Below are positions 18,693-34,160 of a DNA stretch of 64,000 bases, piece by piece. The position numbers and the translations under genes are program-made. How positions within the stretch are numbered: position 1 is the first letter of the stretch; the number at the start of each line of letters is the position of its first letter. The stretch is from Pseudomonas fulva (GTDB taxonomy: Bacteria; Pseudomonadota; Gammaproteobacteria; Pseudomonadales; Pseudomonadaceae): NCBI RefSeq assembly GCF_023517795.1, contig NZ_CP082928.1:2666001-2730000 (forward strand). Direction: 5' to 3'. Below the pieces are notes generated by a model, which ran no database searches, was not told the origin of the DNA, and worked only from the letters and a program-made list of their open reading frames with translations.

Positions 18693-19312
18693 GCCTGAAT
18701 GATTCTCTGGCCAGCCTGCGCAAGGTCGATATCAACGATCTCGATCTGAACAACATCGGCTCCTGGCCCGCCGCGGTCAAGGTGATCGCCGGCATTCTGG
18801 CCGTCGTGCTGGTTCTGGTACTGGGCTACAACTTCCACCTGAAAGACCTGCAGGCCACCTTGGATCAGCAGCGTCTGGATGAAGAAACCCTCAAGGAGCA
18901 GTTTTCCACCAAGGCGTTCCAGGCGGCCAACCTGGAGGCTTACCGCGAGCAGATGAAGGAGGCCGAGACGTCGTTCGGTGCTCTGCTCAAGCAGTTGCCC
19001 AGCGACACCGAAGTGCCGGGTCTGCTCGAAGACATCACCCGTATCGGCCTGGACAGCGGTCTGGAGTTCGAGGAGATCAAGTTGCTACCGGAAGTCACGC
19101 AGCCGTTCTACATCGAACTGCCTATCCAGATTCAGGTGGTCGGTGGCTACCATGACCTGGCGACCTTCGTCAGTGGCGTCGCCAGTCAGCCGCGCATCGT
19201 TACGCTGCATGATTTCGAACTGGTTCCGGCCGAGGACGGCAGTACCTCCAAGCTGCGCATGAAGGTTCTGGCCAAGACCTATCGTTACAACGACAAGGGG
19301 GCACACCAATGA
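18689..19312 (+). CDS. pilO: PilO, inner-membrane pilus alignment protein
   Basis: The 207-residue product has a short cytoplasmic N-terminus, one membrane segment (about residues 26-48, AAVKVIAGILAVVLVLVLG), a coiled coil, and a periplasmic ferredoxin-like domain that dimerises with PilN and contacts PilP. The motif QPFYIELPIQIQVVGGYHDLATFVS is typical; only part is needed to recognise the family. It overlaps both neighbours by four bases. Confidence 0.96.
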   Translation: MSLNDSLASLRKVDINDLDLNNIGSWPAAVKVIAGILAVVLVLVLGYNFHLKDLQATLDQQRLDEETLKEQFSTKAFQAANLEAYREQMKEAETSFGALLKQLPSDTEVPGLLEDITRIGLDSGLEFEEIKLLPEVTQPFYIELPIQIQVVGGYHDLATFVSGVASQPRIVTLHDFELVPAEDGSTSKLRMKVLAKTYRYNDKGAHQ

Positions 19313-19827
19313 AACGTGCCCTTGTACCTGGCCTGTTGCTGCTGACCCTGAGCGGCTGCGGCGGCGGTGACTTCAGTGACCTGCAAGCCTACATGGATGA
19401 GGTGCGGGCGCGGCCAAAGGGCCAGATCGAGCCGCTGCCGCAACCTGAACCTTACGAAAGCTTCACCTACAGTGCTGCCGCCTTGCGCAGCCCATTCCAG
19501 CCGCCGGTGAAGATCGATATGGTCGCTCGGGCGAAAGGCAGCAAGGAAATCAAACCCGACGAAACGCGCGTGAAGCAGTTTCTCGAAGGGTTCAATATCG
19601 AGCTGTTCGAAATGGTCGGCACGCTGGCCAATGACAATGGTTCGTTCGCTCTGGTGAGCGGTGCGGGCGGAGTCCATCGCGTCAAGGTCGGGGATTACCT
19701 GGGACGCAATGAAGGCCGCATCGTCGCCATCGACAGCGCCAAGATCGATGTGGTCGAGATCGTCCCGGATGGTGACGGCGGCTGGCTCGAGCGTCCTCGT
19801 ACCCTCACTCTGAAGGAACGCTCCTGA
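19309..19827 (+). CDS. pilP: PilP, pilus assembly lipoprotein
   Basis: The 172-residue lipoprotein (lipobox LSGC, Cys17) is anchored in the inner membrane. It has a disordered N-terminal stretch that wraps the PilN/PilO dimer and a C-terminal beta-sandwich (about residues 85-170, MVGTLANDNGSFALVSG…HRVKVGDYLGRNEG) that contacts the N0 domain of the PilQ secretin. It bridges the inner-membrane complex and the outer-membrane pore. Confidence 0.95.
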   Translation: MKRALVPGLLLLTLSGCGGGDFSDLQAYMDEVRARPKGQIEPLPQPEPYESFTYSAAALRSPFQPPVKIDMVARAKGSKEIKPDETRVKQFLEGFNIELFEMVGTLANDNGSFALVSGAGGVHRVKVGDYLGRNEGRIVAIDSAKIDVVEIVPDGDGGWLERPRTLTLKERS

Positions 19828-19842
19828 GGAGCGAGGTGAACC

Positions 19843-22050
19843 ATGAATAGAAATAACCGGTCTGCCAAACGGAATCCAAGCATGAACAGCTCTCTCTCTC
19901 GCCTAAGCATCTCGCTGCTGGTGGCACTGCTCTCTCCTGCCGCTCTGGCCGCCAACCTGCAGGCGCTGGACGTGGCGGCTCTGCCGGGCGACCGTGTCGA
20001 GCTGAAACTGTCCTTCGACGAGCCGGTAGCGGCGCCGCGCGGCTACACCATCGAGCAGCCGGCGCGCATCGCCCTGGATCTGCCCGGCGTTTCCAACAAG
20101 CTGGGCGTGAAGAACCGGGAGCTGGGCATGGGCAATGCGCGCAGCGTCACCGTGGTCGAGGCCAAGGATCGTACGCGGTTGATCATCAACCTGACCAACC
20201 TGTCGCCCTACAATACCCGCACCGAAGGCAACAACCTGTTCGTGCAGGTCGGTACCGGCGTGGCCACGTCGGCAACCACCACGGCGGCAGCGCCAGTGAG
20301 CGCGCCTGCGCCAGCAACGGCCCGTCCTGCCCAGGCGGCGACGCCGGTTGCGGCACCGGCAGCGCCGAAGGTGTTCGGCGCCGTCAACAAGTCGATCAGC
20401 AATATCGACTTTCAACGTGGCGAGCAGGGTGAGGGCAACGTCGTCATCAACCTGTCCGATGCGTCCGTCAGCCCTGATATCCAGGAGCGTGGCGGCAAGA
20501 TCATTCTCAATTTCAACCGCACCCAGCTGCCTGAAGCCCTGCGTGTGCGCCTGGACGTCAAGGACTTCGCCACCCCGGTGCAGTTCGTCAGTGCCAGCGG
20601 CACGGGTGATGATGCAAGCATCGTGATCGAGCCTGTTGGCGCTTTCGATTATCTGGCCTACCAGACCGAGAACAAGCTGACCCTCAGCGTCAAGCCGCTG
20701 ACCCAGGAAGATGCCGACAAGCGTCAGGCCGAGCGCTTCGCCTATACCGGCGAGAAGCTGTCGCTGAACTTCCAGGATATCGACGTGCGTTCGGTGCTGC
20801 AGCTGATCGCCGATTTCACCGATTTGAACCTGGTCGCCAGTGATACGGTGGCGGGCAATATCACCCTGCGTCTGCAGAACGTTCCATGGGATCAGGCACT
20901 GGACCTGGTGCTCAAGACCAAAGGCCTCGACAAGCGCCAGGTCGGCAACGTGCTGTTGGTAGCGCCGGCGGAAGAAATTGCCGCCCGTGAGCGTCAAGAG
21001 CTGGAGTCGCAGAAGCAGATCGCCGAACTGGCCCCGCTGCGCCGTGAGCTGATTCAGGTCAACTACGCCAAGGCTGCCGATATGGCCAAGCTGTTCCAGT
21101 CGGTGACCAGTGCCAATGGTGGCGTGGCGGATGATCGTGGCTCGATTACCGTCGATGAGCGCACCAATAGCATCATCGCTTATCAGACTCAGGAGCGGCT
21201 GGATGAGCTGCGCCGTATCGTCGCTCAGCTGGATGTGGCGGTGCGTCAGGTGATGATCGAGGCGCGTATCGTTGAGGCCAATGTCAATTATGATAAGGCG
21301 CTGGGCGTGCGTTGGGGAGGGAGTGCAAGGAGAGGCGGCTGGGATGTAAGTGGTAAGGATGGTGTTCAGGCTTTTGATGAAGATACTGGTGCACGAGCTC
21401 CATTCGTAGGAACGGATACAATCGGTAGTACGACTTTGGATGATGGTCTTGCTCGCTTGCCTTTCGTTGATATGGGGGTAGCTAATAGTACTTCTGGTAT
21501 CGGTATAGGCTTCTTGAGTAACAATGTGGTACTTGATCTTCAGCTTTCTGCCATGGAAAGCTCGGGTAACGGCGAAATTGTCTCTCAGCCCAAGGTGGTG
21601 ACCTCAGATAAGGAAACCGCGAAGATTTTGAAGGGCCAAGAGGTTCCCTATCAGGAAGCTAGCTCCAGTGGAGCAACGTCTACATCGTTTAAAGAAGCTG
21701 CCTTGTCTCTTGAAGTAACCCCGCAAATCACGCCGGACAACCGCATTATCATGGAAGTAAAGGTGACCAAGGATGCACCGGACTTCCAGCGAGCAGTTAA
21801 CGGAGTTCCGCCGATTAACAAAAATGAAGTCAATGCCAAGGTGCTCGTTTCTGATGGCGAGACGATCGTAATTGGTGGGGTGTTCGAGAATACTCAGAGC
21901 AAATCTGTCGAAAAGGTTCCGTTTCTTGGGGATGTGCCGTATCTGGGCCGCCTGTTCCGCCGCGATATCGTGCAGGACAACAAGACCGAGTTGCTGGTTT
22001 TCATCACTCCGCGCATCATGAACACCTCTGCGGTGGCCGTGAGTCGGTAA
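19843..22050 (+). CDS. pilQ: PilQ, type IV pilus secretin
   Basis: PilQ is the outer-membrane channel through which the pilus is extruded. The 735-residue product has a signal peptide (cleavage after PAALA), two AMIN domains that bind peptidoglycan (about residues 37-270), the N0/N1 domains (NFQDIDVRSVLQLIADFTDLN, then the N1 repeat) and the C-terminal secretin domain (about 470-730, ending LLVFITPRIM). GAGGTG supports ATG 19843; ATG 19882 (MNSSLSRL), which matches the P. aeruginosa start, is an alternative. Bases about 21290-21900 have much lower GC and different codon use than the rest of the gene although the protein stays in frame, which suggests a recombined segment. Confidence 0.96.
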   Translation: MNRNNRSAKRNPSMNSSLSRLSISLLVALLSPAALAANLQALDVAALPGDRVELKLSFDEPVAAPRGYTIEQPARIALDLPGVSNKLGVKNRELGMGNARSVTVVEAKDRTRLIINLTNLSPYNTRTEGNNLFVQVGTGVATSATTTAAAPVSAPAPATARPAQAATPVAAPAAPKVFGAVNKSISNIDFQRGEQGEGNVVINLSDASVSPDIQERGGKIILNFNRTQLPEALRVRLDVKDFATPVQFVSASGTGDDASIVIEPVGAFDYLAYQTENKLTLSVKPLTQEDADKRQAERFAYTGEKLSLNFQDIDVRSVLQLIADFTDLNLVASDTVAGNITLRLQNVPWDQALDLVLKTKGLDKRQVGNVLLVAPAEEIAARERQELESQKQIAELAPLRRELIQVNYAKAADMAKLFQSVTSANGGVADDRGSITVDERTNSIIAYQTQERLDELRRIVAQLDVAVRQVMIEARIVEANVNYDKALGVRWGGSARRGGWDVSGKDGVQAFDEDTGARAPFVGTDTIGSTTLDDGLARLPFVDMGVANSTSGIGIGFLSNNVVLDLQLSAMESSGNGEIVSQPKVVTSDKETAKILKGQEVPYQEASSSGATSTSFKEAALSLEVTPQITPDNRIIMEVKVTKDAPDFQRAVNGVPPINKNEVNAKVLVSDGETIVIGGVFENTQSKSVEKVPFLGDVPYLGRLFRRDIVQDNKTELLVFITPRIMNTSAVAVSR

Positions 22051-22053
22051 TTT

Positions 22054-22572
22054 GTGCGTAATCTGATCCTTGTCGGCCCGATGGGTGCTGGAAAAAGCAC
22101 CATCGGGCGTTTGCTGGCCAAAGAGCTGCGGTTGCCATTCAAGGACTCCGACAAGGAGATCGAACAGCGTACCGGTGCCGATATACCCTGGATTTTCGAT
22201 GTCGAGGGCGAGCAGGGTTTCCGTGAGCGCGAGCAAGCGGTCATCTGTTCGCTGTGCGAATCCGATGGTCTGGTGCTGGCTACGGGCGGCGGTGCGGTAT
22301 TGCGACCGCAGAATCGCCAGGCGCTGCGCGACAGTGGGCGGGTTGTGTATCTGCATGCGTCCGTGGAGCAGCAGATCGACCGCACGGCCCGTGATCGCAA
22401 TCGCCCCTTGTTGCGTGCGCCCAATCCCGGGCAGGTGCTGGCTGACCTGCTGGCCATTCGTGATCCGCTGTATCGGGAAATCGCGGATGTGATCATCGAG
22501 ACCGATGAGCGTCCGCCGCGAATGGTGGTTCAGGAAATTCTCGAGCGGCTGGAAGCGCTGGCGCCCCGTTAA
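22054..22572 (+). CDS. aroK: Shikimate kinase
   Basis: AroK phosphorylates shikimate to shikimate-3-phosphate in aromatic amino acid synthesis. The 172-residue product starts with GTG three bases after the pilQ stop and shows Walker [10 protein letters not shown] (residues 8-16), the shikimate-binding DSDKEIE and [10 protein letters not shown], the GGGAV loop, and the lid RNRPLL. The pilQ-aroK-aroB order is common in gammaproteobacteria. Confidence 0.96.
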   Translation: MRNLILVGPMGAGKSTIGRLLAKELRLPFKDSDKEIEQRTGADIPWIFDVEGEQGFREREQAVICSLCESDGLVLATGGGAVLRPQNRQALRDSGRVVYLHASVEQQIDRTARDRNRPLLRAPNPGQVLADLLAIRDPLYREIADVIIETDERPPRMVVQEILERLEALAPR

Positions 22573-22623
22573 TGACAGGGCAGAACTGCGCTATCCTAGA
22601 GCCCTTTTTCAATCGGGGGCTCC

Positions 22624-23730
22624 ATGCAAACACTTCATGTTGATCTCGCTGAGCGCAGCTACCCCATTCATATCGGGGCAGGCCTGCTGGGCCGCGCCGA
22701 TCTGCTGGCGCCGCATATCGTCGGCCGTCAGGTGGCCATCGTCACCAACGAGACCATCGCGCCGCTGTATCTGCAAGCCCTGCAGGATACGCTCGCCGAC
22801 TACCGCGTCACCCCGATCGTGCTGCCCGATGGCGAGGCGTTCAAGAACTGGGAAACCCTGCAGAGCATCTTCGATGGCCTGCTCGGCGCGCGCCATGATC
22901 GACGCACTACCGTCCTGGCCTTGGGTGGTGGGGTGATCGGCGATATGGCCGGCTTCGCCGCGGCCTGCTACCAGCGTGGCGTGAACTTCATCCAGTTGCC
23001 GACCACCCTGCTGTCTCAGGTCGACTCGTCGGTAGGGGGCAAGACCGGCATCAACCACCCGCTGGGCAAGAACATGGTCGGTGCGTTCTACCAGCCCCAG
23101 GCCGTGCTGATCGATACGCGCAGCCTGGACACCCTGCCGCCCCGTGAGCTGTCGGCGGGTCTGGCTGAGGTGATCAAGTACGGGCTGATCTGCGACGCGC
23201 CGTTTCTCGGCTGGCTCGAGGAGAACATGGCCGCCCTGCGTAGCCTGGATCAGGCCGCGTTGACCGAGGCCATCGAGCGCTCCTGTGCGGCCAAGGCGCG
23301 GGTGGTCGGTGCCGACGAGAAGGAAACCGGCGTGCGCGCCACGCTGAACCTGGGCCATACCTTCGGGCATGCCATCGAGACACAGATGGGCTATGGCGTC
23401 TGGCTGCACGGTGAAGCCGTGGCGGCAGGAACGGTGATGGCCCTGGAGATGTCTCATCGCCTGGGCTGGATCACTGCCGACGAGCGTGATCGTGGTATTC
23501 GTCTGTTCCAGGCCGCCGGCCTGCCTGTGGTGCCGCCACAGACGATGACGCCCGGGCAGTTCCTCGAGCACATGGCCGTGGACAAGAAGGTGCTGGATGG
23601 TCAATTGCGCCTGGTGCTGCTGCGTTCGCTGGGCGAGGCGGTGGTGACCAGCGATTACCCGGCAGACATATTGAGTGCCACCCTGGCTGCCGATTACCCG
23701 GCGCTGGTGGCCCGGCTTAACAATCAGTGA
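22624..23730 (+). CDS. aroB: 3-dehydroquinate synthase
   Basis: AroB converts DAHP to 3-dehydroquinate, the second step of the shikimate pathway, using NAD and a divalent metal. The 368-residue product has the usual length, with the NAD-binding stretch [16 protein letters not shown] near residue 100, the substrate loop [15 protein letters not shown] near 130, and the metal ligands in [22 protein letters not shown] and WLHGEAV. It lies 51 bases after aroK and 7 bases before the next gene. Confidence 0.97.
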   Translation: MQTLHVDLAERSYPIHIGAGLLGRADLLAPHIVGRQVAIVTNETIAPLYLQALQDTLADYRVTPIVLPDGEAFKNWETLQSIFDGLLGARHDRRTTVLALGGGVIGDMAGFAAACYQRGVNFIQLPTTLLSQVDSSVGGKTGINHPLGKNMVGAFYQPQAVLIDTRSLDTLPPRELSAGLAEVIKYGLICDAPFLGWLEENMAALRSLDQAALTEAIERSCAAKARVVGADEKETGVRATLNLGHTFGHAIETQMGYGVWLHGEAVAAGTVMALEMSHRLGWITADERDRGIRLFQAAGLPVVPPQTMTPGQFLEHMAVDKKVLDGQLRLVLLRSLGEAVVTSDYPADILSATLAADYPALVARLNNQ

Positions 23731-23737
23731 GTATTCA

Positions 23738-25360
23738 ATGACCAGTTTGCACGCCGACGAAGCATTTCTCGACCACTACCAGTTCACCCACGATCCCTTC
23801 GCGGCGCGGGTGCCTGGCTTCAAGTTCTTCCCGGCGCAGCGCAAGCCGGTGCTCGGGCAGCTGCATCACCTGGCGCGCTACAGCCAGTTGCTGCTGGTGG
23901 TCACCGGCCCCGAGGGCAGTGGCAAGACCCTGCTGCGCCAGGCGCTGGTCGCCAGCACCAACAAACAGGCGGTGCACAACGTGGTGGTTTCGGCCCAGGG
24001 AGCGGCGGATCCGGCGACCCTGATGCGCCATGTCGCCCAGGGTTTGAATACCCAGCAGACCGATCGCGCCTCGCTGCTCGGGCAGGTTGGCCAGCTGTCT
24101 TTGACCGGGCAGGAGGTCTACCTGCTGATCGACGATGCCGAGGAGCTCAGCGATGCGGCGATCGACGAACTGCTGATCCTGGCGCAAGGCAACAGCGAAG
24201 GTCGTCCCCACGTCTTCCTGTTCGCCGATAGCGACCTGATCGCCCGCCTGGATGCCCTGAGCAATGGCGAAGAATCCTTCCATGTGATCGAGCTGCAGCC
24301 CTACAGCGAAGACGAGACCCGTGAATACCTGGCCGTCCGCCTGGAAGGCGCGGCCCAGGGCATCGACCTGCTGTCCGAAGAGCAGATCGAGCTGATTCAC
24401 GAGCGCTCCGGTGGTTGGCCGGGTGAAATCAACCGGGTGGCGCGCGATGTGCTGATCGACGCCATGGCCGCGCGTCGTGGCGCGGTAAAGGGCGGTGGTT
24501 TCGCACTCAAGCTGCCCAGGAAGCACCTGCTCGCGCTGGGTGTGGTCGCTGTCGGTGTGGCTGCCGCCCTGCTCATGCAGGGCCGCTCCGAGCCTACCGA
24601 TGCGCAAGCTCCGGCCCAGGCCCAGCTGCCCATGGGTGCAGCGCCGCAGCCTGAAGCTGCACAGAGTGCGCCAGCTGGCGCCGAGCAGGGCGCCGATGGG
24701 CGGCCGCCGATCGAGTTCGCGGGCAGCAACCAGCCGCTGCCGTTGCCGCTGGTAGGTCAGTCGCAGCCGGTGATCCGCCAGCCTCTGGCCCAGGCAGCGG
24801 GTGAAACCGACGGTGAAGCGAACGTCGAGTTGCCGGAGTCCACGCCGGCCGCGCCGGTGAACATTCCCCCGACAGCCGCGCAGAACGTGCCCGCGCCAAC
24901 GCCTGCTCCGGCCCCGCAAATGGCCGCGCCCCCTGTACCTCAGCCGAAACCGGCTGAGCAGCCGAAGCCGGTGCAGCAGCCCAAACCGGTCGAGCAGCCC
25001 AAACCCGCTACGCCGCCTGCCACGGCAGCCCGGCCTGCGCCGGCGACGCCAGCACCCGCCACGGCGGGTGGCGCGCAAGCCAATAGCTGGTATGCGGCGC
25101 AGAGCAAGAGCCACTACACCCTGCAGGTGCTGGGTACCAGCACGGAGGCCGCGGCGCGTTCCTTCGTCAGTCAGAACGGCTCGCAGTACCGCTACTTCAA
25201 GAAGATGCACCAGGGTAAGCCACTTTTCGTCATCACTTATGGTAGCTTTGCCAGCCGCGACGCCGCCCAGGCTGCCGTAAAGACCCTGCCCGCCAAGGTT
25301 CAGGCCGGCAAGCCGTGGCCGAAGACCTTCGCCAGCGTCACCCAGGAAATGACCAACTGA
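23738..25360 (+). CDS. DamX-like protein: AAA ATPase plus SPOR domain
   Basis: The 540-residue product has an N-terminal ExeA/GspA-like AAA ATPase domain (Walker A GPEGSGKT near residue 62, Walker B YLLIDDAEEL near 130), a membrane segment near residues 265-285 (HLLALGVVAVGVAAALLM), a long Pro/Gln/Ala-rich linker containing repeated QPKPVE units, and a C-terminal SPOR domain (about 460-535, YTLQVLGTSTEAAARSFV). In Pseudomonas this gene takes the place of damX after aroB. The SPOR domain should target it to septal peptidoglycan. The ATG at 23738 is chosen over the longer frame because it starts just after aroB and gives the family N-terminus. Confidence 0.85.
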   Translation: MTSLHADEAFLDHYQFTHDPFAARVPGFKFFPAQRKPVLGQLHHLARYSQLLLVVTGPEGSGKTLLRQALVASTNKQAVHNVVVSAQGAADPATLMRHVAQGLNTQQTDRASLLGQVGQLSLTGQEVYLLIDDAEELSDAAIDELLILAQGNSEGRPHVFLFADSDLIARLDALSNGEESFHVIELQPYSEDETREYLAVRLEGAAQGIDLLSEEQIELIHERSGGWPGEINRVARDVLIDAMAARRGAVKGGGFALKLPRKHLLALGVVAVGVAAALLMQGRSEPTDAQAPAQAQLPMGAAPQPEAAQSAPAGAEQGADGRPPIEFAGSNQPLPLPLVGQSQPVIRQPLAQAAGETDGEANVELPESTPAAPVNIPPTAAQNVPAPTPAPAPQMAAPPVPQPKPAEQPKPVQQPKPVEQPKPATPPATAARPAPATPAPATAGGAQANSWYAAQSKSHYTLQVLGTSTEAAARSFVSQNGSQYRYFKKMHQGKPLFVITYGSFASRDAAQAAVKTLPAKVQAGKPWPKTFASVTQEMTN

Positions 25361-25361
25361 T

Positions 25362-25410
25362 CGAAAGAGCCCGTTACGTACAAAATCGCGTAACGGGCTC
25401 TTTCGTTTTT
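25362..25410 (+). terminator. Terminator after the damX-like gene
   Basis: A perfect 16-bp inverted repeat (CGAAAGAGCCCGTTAC and its complement) with a 12-base loop is followed by TTTTT. It closes the pilM-aroKB-damX block. Confidence 0.92.
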
Positions 25411-25446
25411 GCGACATTTTATTCCTGTTTTTCGTCACATTGTTCT

Positions 25447-25474
25447 TTGTGGCGCCTATCTCGCTATGTACAAT
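25447..25474 (+). promoter_or_regulatory. Promoter of gltBD
   Basis: TTGTGG (25447-25452) and TACAAT (25469-25474) are 16 bases apart, about 90 bases before gltB. The same bases contain GG and GC at the 12-base distance of a sigma-54 promoter, but the match to that consensus is poor. Confidence 0.45.
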
Positions 25475-25563
25475 GCCCTCCGTTTGCCTGCGCAACGCGG
25501 CGTCTAGACCTGCGCGCGGATTAGAGAAAACGCCTGAGAAAGGCTGTCTGGTGAGAGTCCCCT

Positions 25564-30012
<4,449 letters not shown>

Positions 30013-30021
30013 GCAGCTTCA

Positions 30022-30051
30022 AGCGGCGTGCCCGACCAAAGGGCCGCCGCT
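30022..30051 (+). other. Intercistronic stem-loop between gltB and gltD
   Basis: AGCGGCGTGCCC and GGGCCGCCGCT can pair with one bulge around a short loop just after the gltB stop. No T run follows. It may set the gltB:gltD mRNA ratio or protect the upstream message. Confidence 0.4.
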
Positions 30052-30101
30052 CAACGTGATTGTCTCGCAGCTCTGGGCGCATCGCCCGGCGCCGCTGTTA
30101 A

Positions 30102-31532
<1,431 letters not shown>

Positions 31533-31590
31533 GCTACTGCGCTCGGCGAGCCGTCAGGCATTTGCCCGCGACAAATTGACCCGATAGAGA

Positions 31591-31621
31591 AAAGGCACGG
31601 CCCTCGCCGTGCCTTTTGTTT
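31591..31621 (+). terminator. Terminator of gltBD
   Basis: AAAGGCACGG and CCGTGCCTTT pair perfectly around CCCTCG and run into TTGTTTT. Confidence 0.92.
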
Positions 31622-31664
31622 TGGGGTCTGCGAAAATGCCCGCACTTTTTTCTAGGACTCTGCC

Positions 31665-32732
<1,068 letters not shown>

Positions 32733-32738
32733 TTGCGG

Positions 32739-33191
32739 TTAGTCCGTCTGCGCTTTGCCGCGAGGCTGGTGCAGGCGGATATCGATCAGCGTGTCCTCGT
32801 CGCCATGCTCGAATTGTGCCGCCCTGGGTGTCGGCTTGCCCTTGAGCAAGGTCGGATTGGCGGAGAAGCCGACGGGCTCCTGGGGAATGCCGCGGGGGCT
32901 GAGGTCGAGGCGGCCGTTGCCGTTACTGTCCTGATAGAGCTGCAGGGCGAAGCGCCCCGGCGGCACGTCCTTGACGATCACCTGCTCGCCGCTGCCCTGC
33001 TGCGCGTGCAACAGCGGCTCCCAGGTCTTCTGATCTGCGCTGACCAGCCCCAGGTAGAGCGGGGCGGTACTCTGATTGCCCTGCACGCGCACCAAAAGAT
33101 CGCCCGCCTGGGCCGACAAGGTGCCAGACAGGAGAACCACTGCGCAGGCCACGCAGCGTTTGGTTACGATTTGAAGAAGTCTCTGTGGCAT
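32739..33191 (-). CDS. DUF2141 family secreted protein
   Basis: The 150-residue product has a Sec signal peptide (about residues 1-29, ending SAQAG) and a small beta-sandwich domain of the DUF2141 type. Its central stretch, PPGRFALQLYQDSNGNGRLD, contains a DxNxNGxLD calcium-binding-like loop, followed by GIPQEPVGFSAN. The function is unknown. It converges on hemE (6 bases apart) and is divergent from the DarA-like gene, whose start lies 33 bases from its own, so the two must share a promoter region. DUF2141 proteins often sit beside carotenoid or pigment genes, which fits the neighbourhood, but this is inference. Confidence 0.7.
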   Translation of the reverse strand: MPQRLLQIVTKRCVACAVVLLSGTLSAQAGDLLVRVQGNQSTAPLYLGLVSADQKTWEPLLHAQQGSGEQVIVKDVPPGRFALQLYQDSNGNGRLDLSPRGIPQEPVGFSANPTLLKGKPTPRAAQFEHGDEDTLIDIRLHQPRGKAQTD

Positions 33192-33224
33192 AATCCGCCC
33201 ATTTTGCAGGGATTCGCTTAAAAA

Positions 33225-34142
33225 ATGCGTCAGGTTCTCGTCGTTCACTTTTCACAGACTGGCCAATTGAACCGCCTGGTGCAATCGGTCTGTGCGCCCA
33301 TGCAGGCGAGTGACGGCGTGCAGGTCGATTTCCTGGCCCTGCAGCCGGCCCAGCCGTTTCCCTTTCCCTGGCCCTTTCTCGGCTTCTTCCGGATCTTCCC
33401 GGAAACCGTGCTGATGAAGCCGCAGCCGCTGCTGCCCCTCGCCGTCGACCCCGACAAGCGCTACGACCTGATCATTCTCGCCTACCAGGTATGGTTCCTG
33501 TCGCCCTCGCTGCCCTGCAGCAGTTTTCTGGCCTCGCCCGAGGCTGCTCAGCTGCTCAAGGGCACGCCGGTGGTGACCCTGATCGGCTGTCGCAACATGT
33601 GGCTGATGGCTCAGGAAAAAGTCAAGGCGCGCCTGCAGGCGCTGGGCGCGCGGCTGGTCGACAACGTGGTGCTGACCGATGCCTGTGGCGCTGCAGCGAG
33701 CTTTCTGGCCACGCCGTTGTGGATGTTCACCGGCCGGCAGAAGCCCTACAGCTGGGTGCCGCGTGCCGGTATCGACGAGGGCGAACTGGCTGCCGCCAGC
33801 CGCTTTGGCGAGGCCATGGTGCGCCGCCTGGTGGCTGACGAGCAGCCCATCGAGCAGCCGATGCTCATCGGCCTGGGCGCGGTGAAGGTGGATGAAAAAC
33901 TGATTGCCAGCGAAAAGGTCGGCAACCGCAGCTTTACCCTGTGGAGTCGCCTGCTCTCCGCGCTAGGCCCGCAGCAGAGCATGCGTCGCGGCATCGGGCT
34001 GGTGGTCTATATCGCTTTCCTGATCTGCCTGATTCTCACCGTGGTGCCGATCAGCGCCCTGTTGAAAAAGTTGTTGGCGCCGTTGTTCAAGGCGCGAATC
34101 CAGCGTCAGAAGGCCTACTTCGCCGGTCCGTCCGGCGAGTGA
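33225..34142 (+). CDS. DarA-like flavodoxin-fold protein (dialkylresorcinol pathway)
   Basis: The 305-residue protein begins VLVVHFSQTGQLNRLVQSV, the FMN phosphate-binding loop of flavodoxin-like NAD(P)H oxidoreductases. It continues with LIILAYQVWFLSPSLP and TLIGCRNMWLMAQEKV and ends in a hydrophobic segment (about 252-285). This is the family often called dialkylresorcinol condensing enzyme, DarA, which in characterised dar clusters is thought to aromatise the cyclohexanedione made by DarB. The C-terminal segment suggests membrane association. It is the first gene of a plus-strand operon; DarB follows after 18 bases. The assignment of reaction is from family knowledge. Confidence 0.72.
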   Translation: MRQVLVVHFSQTGQLNRLVQSVCAPMQASDGVQVDFLALQPAQPFPFPWPFLGFFRIFPETVLMKPQPLLPLAVDPDKRYDLIILAYQVWFLSPSLPCSSFLASPEAAQLLKGTPVVTLIGCRNMWLMAQEKVKARLQALGARLVDNVVLTDACGAAASFLATPLWMFTGRQKPYSWVPRAGIDEGELAAASRFGEAMVRRLVADEQPIEQPMLIGLGAVKVDEKLIASEKVGNRSFTLWSRLLSALGPQQSMRRGIGLVVYIAFLICLILTVVPISALLKKLLAPLFKARIQRQKAYFAGPSGE

Positions 34143-34160
34143 AGTGACCGAGGTAATCCT

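Noticed and set aside
25451..25464. A firm sigma-54 promoter call for gltB
   Set aside because: Only GG and GC spacing fits; at least three consensus positions fail and a sigma-70 promoter explains the same bases.
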